Below, piece by piece: positions 43,043-54,329 of a stretch of DNA of 64,000 nucleotides. Location: positions 6,811,001 through 6,875,000 of the forward strand of contig NC_087110.1 in the NCBI RefSeq assembly GCF_963855985.1, given 5' to 3'. Under the pieces are notes generated by a model. The model searched no databases. It saw nothing but the letters and a program-made list of their open reading frames with translations, and was not told where the DNA came from. This DNA is from Ostrinia nubilalis (Eukaryota; Arthropoda; Insecta; Lepidoptera; Crambidae). The translations under genes were made by a program, and so were the position numbers. Each line of letters opens with the position of its first letter. Position 1 is the first letter of the stretch.

Positions 43043-43279
43043 TTAGGCTGGGTTGCACCATCTTACTTTAACTTTGACAAACGTCAAAAATCTGTCAAAC
43101 TCCATACAAAAAGCACCGGTTATCGTTATAGTTACGGTCAAAGTTAGGTGGTGCAACTCAGCCTAAGGCTTTGTTGCACCATCTTACTTTAACTTTGACA
43201 AACATCAAAAATCCATACTAAAAACACTGGTTTTATCGTTATAGCTACGGTCAAAGTTAGGTGGTGTAACTCAGCCTAA
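43043..43279. mobile_element. Two head-to-tail copies of MITE family Z
   Basis: Copy one ends GGTGGTGCAACTCAGCCTAA, immediately followed by GGCTTTGTTGCACCATC of copy two, which ends GTGTAACTCAGCCTAA at 43279. The two share about three bases at the joint. Confidence 0.78.
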
Positions 43280-43595
43280 GTTACTAGATAGTGGAGTTAA
43301 TATACACTAGACAGACGCAGACTCAACTGAGTACAATACACTATAACTAATAGCTATAGTTAAGTAAGACACTATCGTTTCTCATCCCGAACGACCCATA
43401 TAAGTAACGAAAACAGTCGCCCCGAGAACTGGCTAAGACAAATAATAACATTACCCCATTCTAGATTATTACCCCAGTGGCCAGTTGCTATACTTGGATC
43501 GTCTATTAACATAAAGTGAGATATAGATTAGAGCATTTACTTGTAACAGAACAATGAGCCGCTCTATGAATTATGTTCTATTGTCAGCGTTAGTC

Positions 43596-43777
43596 AGCGC
43601 AGAGCTGATGGCCGCTGGTGCAGAAAGTTCTCGAGTGGCAATAAAGGCCGGAAGACGTAGTGTGGACCGACGATCTGGTGAAGGTCGCGGGAGGTGCCTG
43701 GACGCGGACGTCACAGGACCGGTCGTTTTAGAAATCCTTGGGGGAGGCCTTTGTCCAGCAGTGAAACGAACGAACGA
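43596..43777 (+). repeat. RTE LINE 3' end, (GAAC)n tail
   Basis: CGCAGAGCTGATGGCCGCTG, GAAGGTCGCGGGAGGTGCC, CTTGGGGGAGGCCTTTGTCC, GTGAAACGAACGAACGA. The GGACGTCATTTGG segment before the tail is deleted. Confidence 0.78.
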
Positions 43778-43840
43778 CCAACGTCACCCTTTCAAGAACC
43801 AAGCATCGGACACTTTACCTGTATTGTATCATTAAATAAA

Positions 43841-44038
43841 TCTATATAAATAAAAATGAATTGATGTTCGTTAGTCTGATTAAAACTCGAGAACGGCTGG
43901 GCCGATTCAGCTGATTTTGGTTTTAAAATGTTTGTCGTAGTCCAGGGTAGGTCTAAACGGTGAACAAATACGCGCGAGATATTGTTTTTCTATGACAGAC
44001 AAAATTCCACGCGGGCGAAGCCGCGGGCTGAAAGCTAG
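43841..44038 (+). mobile_element. Helitron, plus orientation
   Basis: Starts TCTATATAAATAAAAATGAA (preceded by A) and ends CACGCGGGCGAAGCCGCGGGC plus TGAAAGCTAG (followed by T). The body (CTCGAGAACGGCTGGGCCGA) differs from the other subfamilies. Confidence 0.78.
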
Positions 44039-44149
44039 TATAAAATAAATATCTTTGGACAATCTCACACAGCGCCATCTAGCCCCAAAGTAAGCAATTA
44101 ATATGCTTGTGTTATGGGTGCTAGCTTAACGGATATACTACTTATATAC

Positions 44150-44303
44150 TTTTTTTTTTAATACATACATATTATACATAGTAACACCCAGACCCGTCAC
44201 AGAAATTAAAATTTATCATTTCAATTTCTGCCCGGCCGGGAATCGAACCCGGGACCTCTCAGCATAGTAGTCCGTTCTGAACCACTACACCAAACGGCCG
44301 ACA
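44150..44303 (-). mobile_element. tRNA-headed SINE
   Basis: On the minus strand the head reads CGGCCGTTTGGTGTAGTGGT (A box) and GGTCCCGGGTTCGATTCCCG (B box), an internal RNA polymerase III promoter. The body and an A-run (44151-44159 as T's) follow. The presumed anticodon arm and acceptor stem do not pair, so this is tRNA-derived and not a tRNA gene. Confidence 0.78.
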
Positions 44304-45293
44304 ATTGTAAGAACTTAACATTACACAGAAATGATCTTATCTATATTTATCTTTAGTACAGTCATCAACACATCAGACTTAACATTGGTTATGACTGCAA
44401 TTACATAAAGTGGACAAAAATAAAATAATGGATTTTTTTAAATACTATCCACTTGTATTTTTATGCAAATTAATATCGAATTTGTATGTAAAGAGTTAAG
44501 AAATGTTTTTTATCTTCAATGGTTGCACCATTGTAGTCAATAAATTGGTTTTCCCTCGCCAGAATTATTGAAACCTATGAACCAAACATTATTAATTATC
44601 TTTTGACAGTTACATTTCTAATTTTATGTCGGGGCTTCAGTAAATGGTGAAGCACGAGCTTGTCTTTTGAAACACCTTGATGATCAAATTTTAAATGATT
44701 GACAGCTATTGATTCCTTAATAAACTCATCCCATTTTCCATAAACCCAAACAAAAAGTGCCAAAAGCGTTGAATATCCCTAGCGAAGATGTAACGCTCAA
44801 TGGACTATATTTTCCTTTCTTTCCTATAAACGGGTAAACGAGAAATAATAAGGGGATTTTGCTCAACAAAATTTGCTGGTAAAACGTTGTGAAGGGAAGA
44901 AATTTACCTATTATAAAAGGGTACCTTGTTTCACTTCGGTTTGGTTGTTATCATTATATTCAGGGGAGCATTTTTTGTTATTGCACGAGAAGTGTTTCCG
45001 GGCATGTTTTTTCCGAGTATGTTTTTTCCGGACTTGTTTTTCCGTAGTGTGCACCGATCACGATAATAAAGGTATGCAAATACGGTTAATATTTTGCATG
45101 TAAGCAAATCGATAGATCGAAATTGGATATCGGACAAACAACATAGTCGGCCGGAAAATTTGGAAATTCGTTTGGAAGTCTGTACCGGTTTAATGTTTGC
45201 TTTTTAATAACATTTAAAAGTAACCGCGTATCCAATAGCATTGTCGATGGGTTGATAACATTTATACAATAAAAACAAAACAATATTCCTGTT
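44304..45293. other. No gene recognised; small tandem repeat inside
   Basis: AT-rich sequence with a 15-16 bp tandem repeat of about four units at 44992-45048 (GTTTTTTCCGAGTAT, GTTTTTTCCGGACTT and relatives). Confidence 0.5.
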
Positions 45294-45549
45294 AGGGCCC
45301 TTTCTCACGACAAAAACCCGATTCAGTTTGCGGGATCCAGTTATGCAGGATCCCGCTAAACTGGACTGTTATGTGAATACACAAGGAACAAATAGAACAG
45401 ATACGTTTTTTGCAGGACACTGCACTGTGAATTGTGAATGTTGATGTCAAAACATGTATTAGCAGTATTAGGTACCTACTACTAAACGGGCAACTACAAA
45501 AACCAGTTCCTGCAACAAACGGAATATCTCCGTAAGAAAGAACCCTTAG
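45294..45549. mobile_element. MITE of the CCCGTTTGCAG family
   Basis: TTAGGGCCCTTTCTCACGAC is mirrored by GTAAGAAAGAACCCTTA. Inner parts AGTTTGCGGGATCCAG, GATCCCGCTAAACTGG and CCAGTTCCTGCAAC are shared with relatives. Confidence 0.72.
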
Positions 45550-45587
45550 TATTTAATTTTATTTATAGTTCATACTTTTATTTCGCA

Positions 45588-45804
45588 CTAGCTCTTCGCC
45601 CGCGTGGAATTTTGTCTGTCACAGAAAAACTTTATCGCGCGCGTCCCTGTTTCAAAAACCGGGATAAAAACTATCCTATGACCTTTCCCGGGACTCAAAC
45701 TATCTCTATGCCAAATTTCATCAAAATCGGTATAGTGGTTTAGGCGTGAAAGCGAGACAGGCAGACAGACAGAGTTGCTTTCGCATTTATAATATTAGTA
45801 TAGA
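45588..45804 (-). mobile_element. Helitron copy
   Basis: On the minus strand it starts TCTATACTAATATTATAAAT; at the other end the hairpin is shortened (CCACGCGGGCGAAGAGCTAG). The body is almost the same as 11186-11409. Confidence 0.75.
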
Positions 45805-46310
45805 TTTTTCTGAAACAATCCTTTTATTTTTATGTTGTTTTAATTTGCAAAAGAAGCAATATTAAGTAAATTATTTGCATATTTTATAACCAAACTACAG
45901 AATGCTTTTAACTGTTGGCAATTAACTTTTAATCTAGACTCTAATGAACGTTGTTGTTTTTTACTATACCCCTATATGCCCTGCCCCAATTTTATGTATA
46001 TTTATGAGTACTAAGAATTTTATTTATAACCCAGTATCAAGGACGTTGATGAGTCACCCCGTATGATTAATTTGAATCCAGCTTTGTAATTTGGAAAATA
46101 ATTATACCTTCTCTAAAAATATTTCATCGTGAAACTAGCAATTAGGTAGTTAACATACTTTTAGAACCATAAAACTAGCTTTCTCTACATATTTTTACAG
46201 CTATAGGAATTTAGGACGTTCCTTGTTCGCTAATTCATGTACCTACTGTCATTTTTTTTATGTTGAGCAATTATTAAAAATCGTTTATTCAAAGTTGATT
46301 TAAGGAAGTC

Positions 46311-46643
46311 GCATATTTATCAACCCGGAAAGGGATCGTAACCGTATCAACTCGAGGCGATCAGTGTGCTTACTATGAGTTTACGTTAGGTGTGCTCGCT
46401 AGCCAGTATGTCAAAAATATCTATGAAGATTTTAGTCCTTGAAAGTAGCTGCTAGGGGGTCATACATCTAATGTCATTTTTTACGCAGTCGCTAGCAAGT
46501 ACACGTAACGTAAACCCATGGTATTCTTTGTATGAAACTCCATACTGCTGCAACGCAAACTTATCCGCACCGTAACGTAAACGCCTCGCCTCGCAATTGA
46601 CAGCGCGCAGTGCGCGGAAGGCGATGACAGCTCGCGAAAGGCT
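46311..46643. mobile_element. MITE family V, interrupted by MITE family W
   Basis: CAACCCGGAAAGGGATCGTA and CCGTATCAACTCGAGG, then the W copy (about 46362-46522), then GTATGAAACTCCATACTG, CCGCACCGTAACGTAAACGC and GATGACAGCTCGCGAAAGG. Confidence 0.72.
46362..46522. mobile_element. MITE family W, nested copy
   Basis: CAGTGTGCTTACTATGAGTT and GTTAGGTGTGCTCGCTAGC; at the right GCAGTCGCTAGCAAGTACAC, GTAAACCCATGG. Confidence 0.7.
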
Positions 46644-48066
46644 TTCATTATTATTTGGTATTGTTTTAGCAGAAACTTTCCCATAGATACTTGTAAATGA
46701 TGTCAACCACCCAATTTTTGAATGATCCTCAACATCAGTTTCACAGGACTCTCCAACGTCACTTACATCATTTCAGTTCTATCTGTCTCTGTCGCTCAAA
46801 CTACCATCTCTCTTTACGTAAAAGGGATGGCAACATTCGAAACTCCGATGACGAAATAGCCCTATAGGTTCGGTTGTAACCTCTAACCGCAACTAGCCCG
46901 GTAGTAGCTAGCAGCTGTGGTTTTGGTGTGGCTAGTACAGCCGTTGTAACACTTCAGGCTGATCGGTTTAGCGTTGAAGAGCAATTGAGAGAGTGTTTCT
47001 GTGATCAATGGCTTTTTATTAGCATCCACTATTGCTACTTTAAGACCGTTAAAGTACTTTTTTTTTTCAATTAACACAACTTTATAAAAACCAACATTGT
47101 TTCGCTTATTTGACGTTTGTATTTATAATGTTCATTCACACAAATTCAGAACTTCAAAACTCTAATTTCAGACGAAGATACACGATATTAAGACCGTCTT
47201 GTAGTCTTGTAAGCCTATTATATAGCCAGATAATCACGTCTCTTCTCAATAGAAACCGCGTTAAAAGCTCTACACAATGGGTATACACGAGTAAACTACG
47301 TTTTGTTCCTGGTCACCGGGCGAAAGATTTCTCTGGAGAATTATAGCTCGCATCGATATATTCTGGTCGGGACAAGTGCTATTTCGATGGTACGCAGTTA
47401 AGTTCTCAACTCTATTGTTATGAAACTTCGGAGCAGGTTTTAAAGAAATGAAGTCGTATTCCGTAGAGGTTTTTAAGCCAAGTGACATTCTTAGCCTCAG
47501 ATCATAGCCTATGATCATAGTCTATGATCTGAGTTCTTAGCACATTGCCAATATTTTTATACTCATAAAAACGTCTGTAAAATACAAACGATGGTATGTC
47601 AAGCTACAAACGCTGCCTTTGTCCTGAAGTAGATGCGAGTTTGCAACAAAAATAACGTCGTTTGTACAAGATATCTTATTTTAACAAAACATAATATACT
47701 TTTTGTCTCATTTAGCCCGCTCAAAACCCGCTAGAATCAAATTCAAGCATTCAAGCTGAAGGACCAGCCTGTAGAAAACTATTGCGCTACATTTTGCGAC
47801 AACTTTTTTAGTCGTATCTGAGAATTCATATTAATGCAAACGCACGCTAGATATAACATACCCCGTCGCTATGCGAATACGAGTACGAGTATACTTCAAT
47901 TTCACAAATCTATTCACCTCCAAAAACGAAATCCTTTTTGAAGTCGATGAAAACCGAGCTCGCCAGCTTGTTTGTCGCAAGTTAAAATAAAAACTATCAG
48001 TTTGCTACATTGAATAGTTTCCAATCAACCGTCTGTTGTTTTTGGTATTAAATTTGAATCCGCTCT
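46644..48066. other. No gene recognised; one nested palindrome
   Basis: Non-coding. Palindrome at 47496-47533: CTCAGATCATAG and its inverse enclose the perfect 12-bp palindrome CTATGATCATAG. Confidence 0.5.
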
Positions 48067-48190
48067 TAGGTTGGCTCCACACGTTGGACCAACGTTGGTC
48101 CCAACTCCACTCGTCCAACGTGTAGAACACAAAGTACCTACTATTGGCACCGACGTTGGGACAAACTAGTTGGGCCAACGTGTAACTGTA
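48067..48190. repeat. CCAACGT-rich inverted repeat (probable MITE)
   Basis: CACACGTTGGACCAACGTTGG, TCGTCCAACGTG, CACCGACGTTGGGAC and TTGGGCCAACGTGT: repeated CCAACG/CGTTGG motifs in both orientations within 120 bp. Confidence 0.55.
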
Positions 48191-48290
48191 GAGGCTTTAT
48201 TTTGTGATGGAGTGCGGCTGTCAAATTGAATTGCGTTGTGTAGATAAAAGTTCGATTTGACAGCAGATTTCGAGCGAGATGTATTCGATA

Positions 48291-48421
48291 TTAGGGTCCC
48301 GTTTGCAGTATCCCGCAAAAACCCGATCCGTTCGATTTTGTGATTCGAATTTCAAACACACGTATTCATACGACAGTCCAGTTTTGCGGGATTACTGGAT
48401 TGCTGTGGGAACGAGCCATAA
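48291..48421. mobile_element. MITE of the CCCGTTTGCAG family
   Basis: TTAGGGTCCCGTTTGCAGTA, CGAATTTCAAACACACGTA, CCAGTTTTGCGGGATTACTGG and GTGGGAACGAGCC. Confidence 0.68.
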
Positions 48422-48612
48422 TATGAGACGAGGGAGCGGCGACCTAAAAAAGTGAAATTCCAATATGATATTGATTCCAAAAGAAAGATTACAATATTCT
48501 AATCTCACCTAAGCCTATTACGAGTACAATTACTAATTTCTTTGGGACGAAAGAAATGGTGAATAGGTCCCTAAAAGGAAAAACTAATATTTCATTTTCT
48601 TTGGCCATACCT

Positions 48613-48812
48613 ACCAATATTTTATATGTAAAAGTGAACCTGTCTGTCTGTTACTTTTTACGCATAATCCACAGAATCGAGAAGTTTGAAACCCAGGAAA
48701 AAACATAGATAATTTTTTGTCCCGATTATAATTCAAAGGGAGACAAGTTCGCCTTAAAAGTTTCTTATGACAGCCGAAATTCATGCGGGAAAAGCCGTCA
48801 GCAAAAGCTATA
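48613..48812 (+). repeat. Degenerate Helitron copy
   Basis: CCTGTCTGTCTGTTAC near the 5' side and CATGCGGGAAAAGCCGTCAGC plus AAAAGCTA at the 3' side. Confidence 0.5.
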
Positions 48813-49010
48813 GTTTCCAATAAACTTCAATTCAAACCGATTAAATATTGAATTTGAATAGACTATTATTCAACGGTATCCAGTATTCAGACTTTCAGTT
48901 TGAACAGTATCATAATCAGTGCCCAATGTCATAATGTTGAATTAATCACTGATTATGATTTTGGGATAAATCGGTAAAGATTAGCACTTTGGTTAAGTAT
49001 TTTTACATGT

Positions 49011-49211
49011 TAGGCTCGAACGCCTCGAACAGACGGTGAAACGCAACTGCAACGAAACTGCAACTTCCTGATGATGAATGAATGAAACTGAAACTGAAAG
49101 TTTCAAACTGGTCGCGTTATGTGTAGTCTCTCAGCGGACGCTATGGCAGAAACTTAGATGCAACTCAAAAGTAACGAGCATTTGCAGTTTCACCGTCTGT
49201 TCTGGGCATTA
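49011..49211. mobile_element. MITE (GAACAGACGGTGAAAC ends)
   Basis: CTCGAACAGACGGTGAAACG with CAACTGC is mirrored by GCAGTTTCACCGTCTGTTC. The centre is rich in GAAACTG repeats. Confidence 0.72.
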
Positions 49212-49261
49212 ATGTTTTTGTACGTTAATGTAAAATTCTTCATCTGGTACTTTCACTTAAG

Positions 49262-49457
49262 TACGTAGCACACTTATTAAACCCGGAAAGGAATCGTCAC
49301 CGTATCAACTCGAGGCTTCTTTCTTCTATGTATGAAAATATACAATCCGCACCCTTTCATAAACACCTCGCCTCGCGGTTGACAGCGCGCGAAAGGCGAT
49401 GACAGCTCGCGAAAGGCGATACGGTGTTGATCCCTTTCCGAGTTGATAAGTCTGCTA
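49262..49457. mobile_element. MITE family V, uninterrupted copy
   Basis: ACTTATTAAACCCGGAAAGG at the left, CCCTTTCCGAGTTGATAAGT at the right. AAAGGCGATGACAGCTCGCG is repeated inside. Confidence 0.72.
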
Positions 49458-49520
49458 TGACCTTTGGTTTCCACAGCAGAATCACAACCGTCTCTAATTC
49501 AGTAAAGGTAAATGTAGTAG

Positions 49521-50027
49521 GTACACTGTACATCAAATAAATCGCACCTTCCGCAACGCGAACTTTAAAGATTTTCTTCTGTCACAATCATGGTGTCCCA
49601 GCAATATTGGTGTGATTTTAAAGCCCAATAAATATCCTTAAAGAAAAACGTATTTAATTACTAAATAAATTATTAACATTATACCATAAATGTGACTTGA
49701 AAACAGATCTCACTTTGGGCTCACCCCTGGGATCAATTAGACAAACTTTTATGGTTATAAAACCAAATAATGATCTCACGTGTCCTCTTTAACAGATAGA
49801 TAACGATTAATCCCAACTTAACAGTTTTATAGGCTCAAGCCTAACTACCTATTTTTTGAAAAAGTGACTCTGGACCCTTCTACAGACACATTTTTGGAGT
49901 AAAAACCTTTCCTTTAATGAATTGAACTAGGCTTTTAAATGGTGCCAATATTGTTGGGAAGTGGGAATGCATACGTTTGAAAGTGCTTGTCGCGGGAGGT
50001 GCGATTTATTTGATGTCGAGTGTATTA
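49521..50027. mobile_element. MITE family X, copy 3 (inverted relative to copy 1)
   Basis: GTACACTGTACATCAAATAA at the left and TTATTTGATGTCGAGTGTAT at the right; TTATGGTTATAAAACCAAAT and ACTTCCCAACAATATTGG-type segments as in the other copies. Confidence 0.75.
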
Positions 50028-50440
50028 ATAAAATAAGTTAGAATTCATAATTTGAAATATCTATTCATTTTGTCTTGCCTCTTCGAAACACCCACGCAAT
50101 AAATAGGAAGCTTAGAAATTCACAATTAATTTTCTACTAGCAATTCCAGAGATTATATTAATGTTATTTAATATTACTGTGTACACATAAATTAATGTTT
50201 GAGAGACAATTTACGACTACAGAGACAGGTCAAACTGTTCCTAGAATCAGTAATCTAAAATCTAGAATTTATAATTCTCACAAATTGGTAGTCGTATTAT
50301 TTCTATGAAAACTTAATTTCCGTTTGCCAAAAAGCTTCACAATAAATTTTGATTGTTATTTTTCGATGTTTATCGCGAATGGATTTAAAACACGATGTCT
50401 AAAGTGAAAATGTTTCACACATTTTGCATGTCAAATACAT

Positions 50441-50563
50441 TATTATTATCATCATTATTTCAGCCACCGGACGTCTACTGCTGAACATAGGCCTCCCCCA
50501 ATGATTTCCACATCGCCCGGTTGGTAGCGGCCTGCAGCATCCAGCGACTTTCTGCTACCTTTG
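50441..50563 (-). repeat. RTE LINE 3' end
   Basis: ATCATTATTTCAGCCACCGG, GAACATAGGCCTCCCCCAATG, CATCGCCCGGTTGGTAGCGG. Confidence 0.78.
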
Positions 50564-52549
50564 TTTTTTTTTTAATTTATTTAGGAAAAGAAACAATTGA
50601 ACAATACATATTTCTTTTGAGATAGTTAAATAAATATAAAGACTAAGTAATTGGACAGTCAACACCGTTATCCTAGTTTAATAAAAAATGAACACGCAAT
50701 GTACGTACCGTACAGAATCTTATCTTAGTAAATTACCACTACTACTAACATAAATGCGAAAGTGTCAGTTTGTTTTACCTTTACCTTTTTTAAATACCCT
50801 GTTAAATAAAAACCACATTTGTGTTGAAACACAAATGTTGCCAGAAAAATCTCTTGAACCAAACACACCGCACCGGATCATAAAAACTTTTAGGTGTTAC
50901 CGCTAAACTTCGCCGTGTGGAAGCGTGTGCTCGCATAAAATACGTCCTCACATAGATATTAAAATAATATCGGCGAACGCTAGTATTTCCCAAATAGTAT
51001 TCGGTTCTCGCAAACAAACCATAAATTCAGAGATTTAAAAAGCTTTTATCTCTTTGTTTGCTGGCAATACCACGCTGAATGTAAAACGCCTCGGCAAAAT
51101 TCATAGTTCAATACACGGTGGTTTGTGCTTAGCACCGGCTGGGTAAAAAATTGGTGAACAAATCATCGATTTGCATAAACTAGGATCCTTTTGGGTTGGG
51201 TTTCGGATTTTCGGTTATTTACATTTAAAGTTTCGATATTGTGCTTTTTCTTATGCTACCATGTTGAGGTTGAGATCATAGTGTCAAATTACGTTTTGTA
51301 GTTTCGCATAGCTCATTAGTGGTATCGGTACTTGCAACGGCTTATTATCTCTGAAGCGATTATAATAATATTTAGCTTTCGACGAAATAATTATTCAATT
51401 CAAGACTGCTATTTTCAAATCATAATGGTATACTTAACCTGATTACTTTCATAATTAAATATATACTAAATTAAATAGATATTTTATTTACTGTGCTTTA
51501 AACTGATGAAGAACATCAATATTTTCATGTGCTAATCTTGTGTTTTCACAGTTTGTGAAAAACCTAAATTAAATTATTTTAATGAAGCTTTTGAAGTACC
51601 TCCAATTATTAGGTACATTGCTTTTATTTACAGTAAAAGATTACTCTAGATTTCAATTTCTTAACATCTCTTTAGTCTAAACTAGAAGTATATTTTCAAT
51701 TCCCCTACAATATTTTCAAAAAGAAAGCGCTCTCAGCTATAACCGTAAACAAACGAAATGGGAGCGAAAATCTGTTTCGCATTTCGCGAAATACGGTCGT
51801 AATACCGCACCCACTGTGCAATCATAAGTTACAGAAAATATAAGTAGCAGATTTGAAGGGCAAAAAGGCGACAGCATCGGCGATGTCGTTTAATGTTATG
51901 GCCCAACTTCTAACGAGCTGTCATAAACTGGGTATTTACTTGCTCACCTTTAAGGCGCTTTTCAAGGTAAAAATGTACTGGGGGTCTCGTAAAATCTAAT
52001 GTTGGAACTCCAGGATCATAGCTAACTTATGAACGATCAAACGACGCCATTGTTTTTCACCTCTATTTTAATGGTTATTTCTTAGTGGCAATAAAGGTAA
52101 CTGCGCAATATTTTGGATGCCTATGACATGAAAAAGTTGACCACTGTGCAGTAAAATTTTAGTGATTCTATTATGTAGTTTTCGGATTCGGACACGATTT
52201 CGGCTTATGGGCAGCATCTTTATTCGTGTCCATTTAGAATGGGATTATCATTGTGTTACAACGAGGTGTTTGTTTCATAAAATTCTGGAATAGACTTCGA
52301 AGTTTAAAAAAAAACTAAAATGTAGACTGATGCTTATGTAACGAAAAGGTATCAGCACTATTTTAGACACGATCCATTTCACGAAAGTTTATATAAAACT
52401 GAACAGAATAATCCAACTTTTGGAGACCTAGGATTTTGGAACCAATTCAGATAGAAACAAAGAGACTAATCCCACCTATCTTTCCCACAACTCACTACAA
52501 CTTTAATCCAGCCAAGTAGGTACAGTTTACTCAACAAGTGAAGGCTTTG
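50564..52549. other. No gene recognised (probably beat intron or upstream DNA)
   Basis: AT-rich non-coding sequence before the first beat exon. A T-run followed by AATTTATTTAGGAAAAGAAAC at 50565-50600 may be another LINE tail. No signal-peptide exon was found. Confidence 0.4.
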
Positions 52550-52745
52550 TGGTCAAAATCAAAAATCAAAATCAAAATTATCTTTATTTGTTTAGACTAA
52601 TTAAATTAGTACTTGCAAATCGTCAAATGCTCTTAAGGAGCCTATACATGTCTCATTCTTTTTTTGCCCTACCAGCGCTTCGAGACAAACATTTGGCAAG
52701 TGCTGAGAAGAAGCGCCGCAACAAACTCTGTCACCACTGTCTGCC
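52550..52745 (-). repeat. 3' UTR fragment of the (TTTTGA)n LINE, reverse orientation
   Basis: CAAAATCAAAAATCAAAATC tail, then CCAGCGCTTCGAGACAAACA and GTGCTGAGAAGAAGCGCC. These are the reverse complement of the segment at 54840-54900 with its tail. It lies about 220 bp before the first beat exon. Confidence 0.75.
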
Positions 52746-52966
52746 GGTTTAAAAATATAAAAAAGTAGGAAGTTACAATACATTCAGAAGCAAGTTACTT
52801 ACCACGCGCTCCCGTTGATAGAAGGTGGCCTTTAAGACTCCCCCATCTAGCACGAGACCGCGTGGCAGTTTTGAATATATTTCTTTAGTGCCGTGCTAAT
52901 TTTTTGGTCCCGGGGAATATTAACATTAAGTACATTAATATTAACACTTGGTATTCTTTTTCCCAG

Positions 52967-53175
52967 GTGCAGCCAACACCCTGAAGGCCCTTCAAATCCA
53001 CGTGCCCAAGGCAGTCCTGACCGGCACAGATGCGGAGCTGAGCTGCAGCTATGAGCTGGAAGGCGCTCAGTTATACTCCATCAGGTGGTACCGGAACATG
53101 ATGGAGTTCTACCGTTTCGTGCCTAAGGAGTCACCAGCGACGAAGGTCTTCCCGGTTGCGGAGATCAAAGTTGAC
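52967..53175 (+). CDS. Beat-family Ig-domain protein, exon for N-terminal half of the Ig V domain
   Basis: Internal coding exon. A pyrimidine-rich tract ending in CCCAG precedes it and the donor GTGAGT follows at 53176. It enters in phase 1 (two bases finish a codon) and leaves in phase 0. The frame encodes about 69 residues including LSCSYEL (first Ig cysteine), the core tryptophan in SIRWYRNMMEFYRF, and the ending KVFPVAEIKVD. The order C, W-Y-R, EFYRY-like motif, K-V-F-P is characteristic of the Beat (beaten path) family of axon-guidance Ig proteins in arthropods, which act at the neuronal cell surface or are secreted and bind Side-family receptors. The second half of the domain lies on the exon at 62715-62850 and the join keeps the frame. 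The signal-peptide exon must lie upstream but was not found. Which Beat paralogue this is cannot be decided from this fragment, so no symbol is given. Confidence 0.88.
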
Positions 53176-53209
53176 GTGAGTATATATGATATTATGAGTT
53201 CGTTTCGAC

Positions 53210-53514
53210 ATTTCAGCCAAATGACGTTAACTGCCGGACAAAGGCCTCTCACATGGAACTACATCAGTTCTGCGCTGCCCAAATCCAAGGACTTCCCGCG
53301 AACTTTACTAAATCGTTGATCCACCTATTGGGAGGCTTGCTCTACGGACACTACGTCTTCGGGCCCATGGTCATCACTATACATCAGTTCTGCGCTGCCC
53401 ATATCCAGGTTCTTCCCGGGACAATCACCAGATCGTCAGTCCACCTAGTGGGAGGCCTGCCCACATTAATTCTTCCGGCCCGTGGTCGCCACTTGATAAC
53501 TTTTCTGCGCCAAC
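53210..53514 (-). repeat. RTE LINE fragment with internal duplication, next to the beat donor site
   Basis: CAGCCAAATGACGTTAACTGC, then ACATCAGTTCTGCGCTGCCC twice (53262 and 53381), each followed by a CCA.ATCCA...CACCAGATCG-type unit and CCACCTA.TGGGAGGC. A part of about 120 bp is therefore tandemly duplicated. Confidence 0.7.
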
Positions 53515-54329
53515 AGCTGTCTGTCATTTTGGTTTTTGTACGGATTTTCTTATTTACTCGTATGATTTTATCACGCAGGAAACGTTTTATTATTATATTT
53601 CATAAGAAGAATATAAGTAGGTACATAAAAGGAGATATTTTTCAATAGATTTTTGATTTTGTCTAGCTTTTTGACAGCTGAAAAAAAGAATACCTCAAAC
53701 CGTCTGGCAGATCCGTACTTTGAGATGTGATCGAAGATAAGATTTTCCAGATCCATCTAATGGCAAAAAGCATTAGCGAGGAACGTGCCCCGACATCACA
53801 TCAAGCTAAACACTGTCGCATCTTATGTAGTCGTAATAGGAGCTACTTTGCAACAAATGTCGATTTACTGTCGATTACACGATATACAGGGTGATATTTA
53901 AATCGTTGGCATCCAAAATTTTAGTTTGACTGTACATTTTTTGATTGCAGTTATCAATTATGAGTGGTACCAGTTGACGGAAGAAAATTATTCAATTTTT
54001 ACGGATCCGGCGACTGGGACCACGGTCCTAGTTAATTGCGGTCCGAGTCGCCGGAAGCCTCCTTTTAGAGGAACTAAGACTCTACTCATGGTAGTACATT
54101 CCCTGAATATGAGACAGATCCAATGCGTTAAAAATTAAAACAAAAACATTAAACAACTTAACACTGTGACATCTTATTTCGAAATAATTAAAATAAGACA
54201 AAAACTCATTGGATTTGTCTCATATTCATGAGAAGAGTCTTACTAAAACCACAGAATAATAATAAGTACTACGTACAGAAGTTTTTCTTCGCGAAGGTAT
54301 TCAAAAAAATGTATGCTCAATGTCATCAA

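Noticed and set aside
44218..44300. tRNA gene on the minus strand
   Set aside because: A and B boxes are good, but the acceptor and anticodon stems do not pair and an A-tailed body follows, so it is the head of a SINE.
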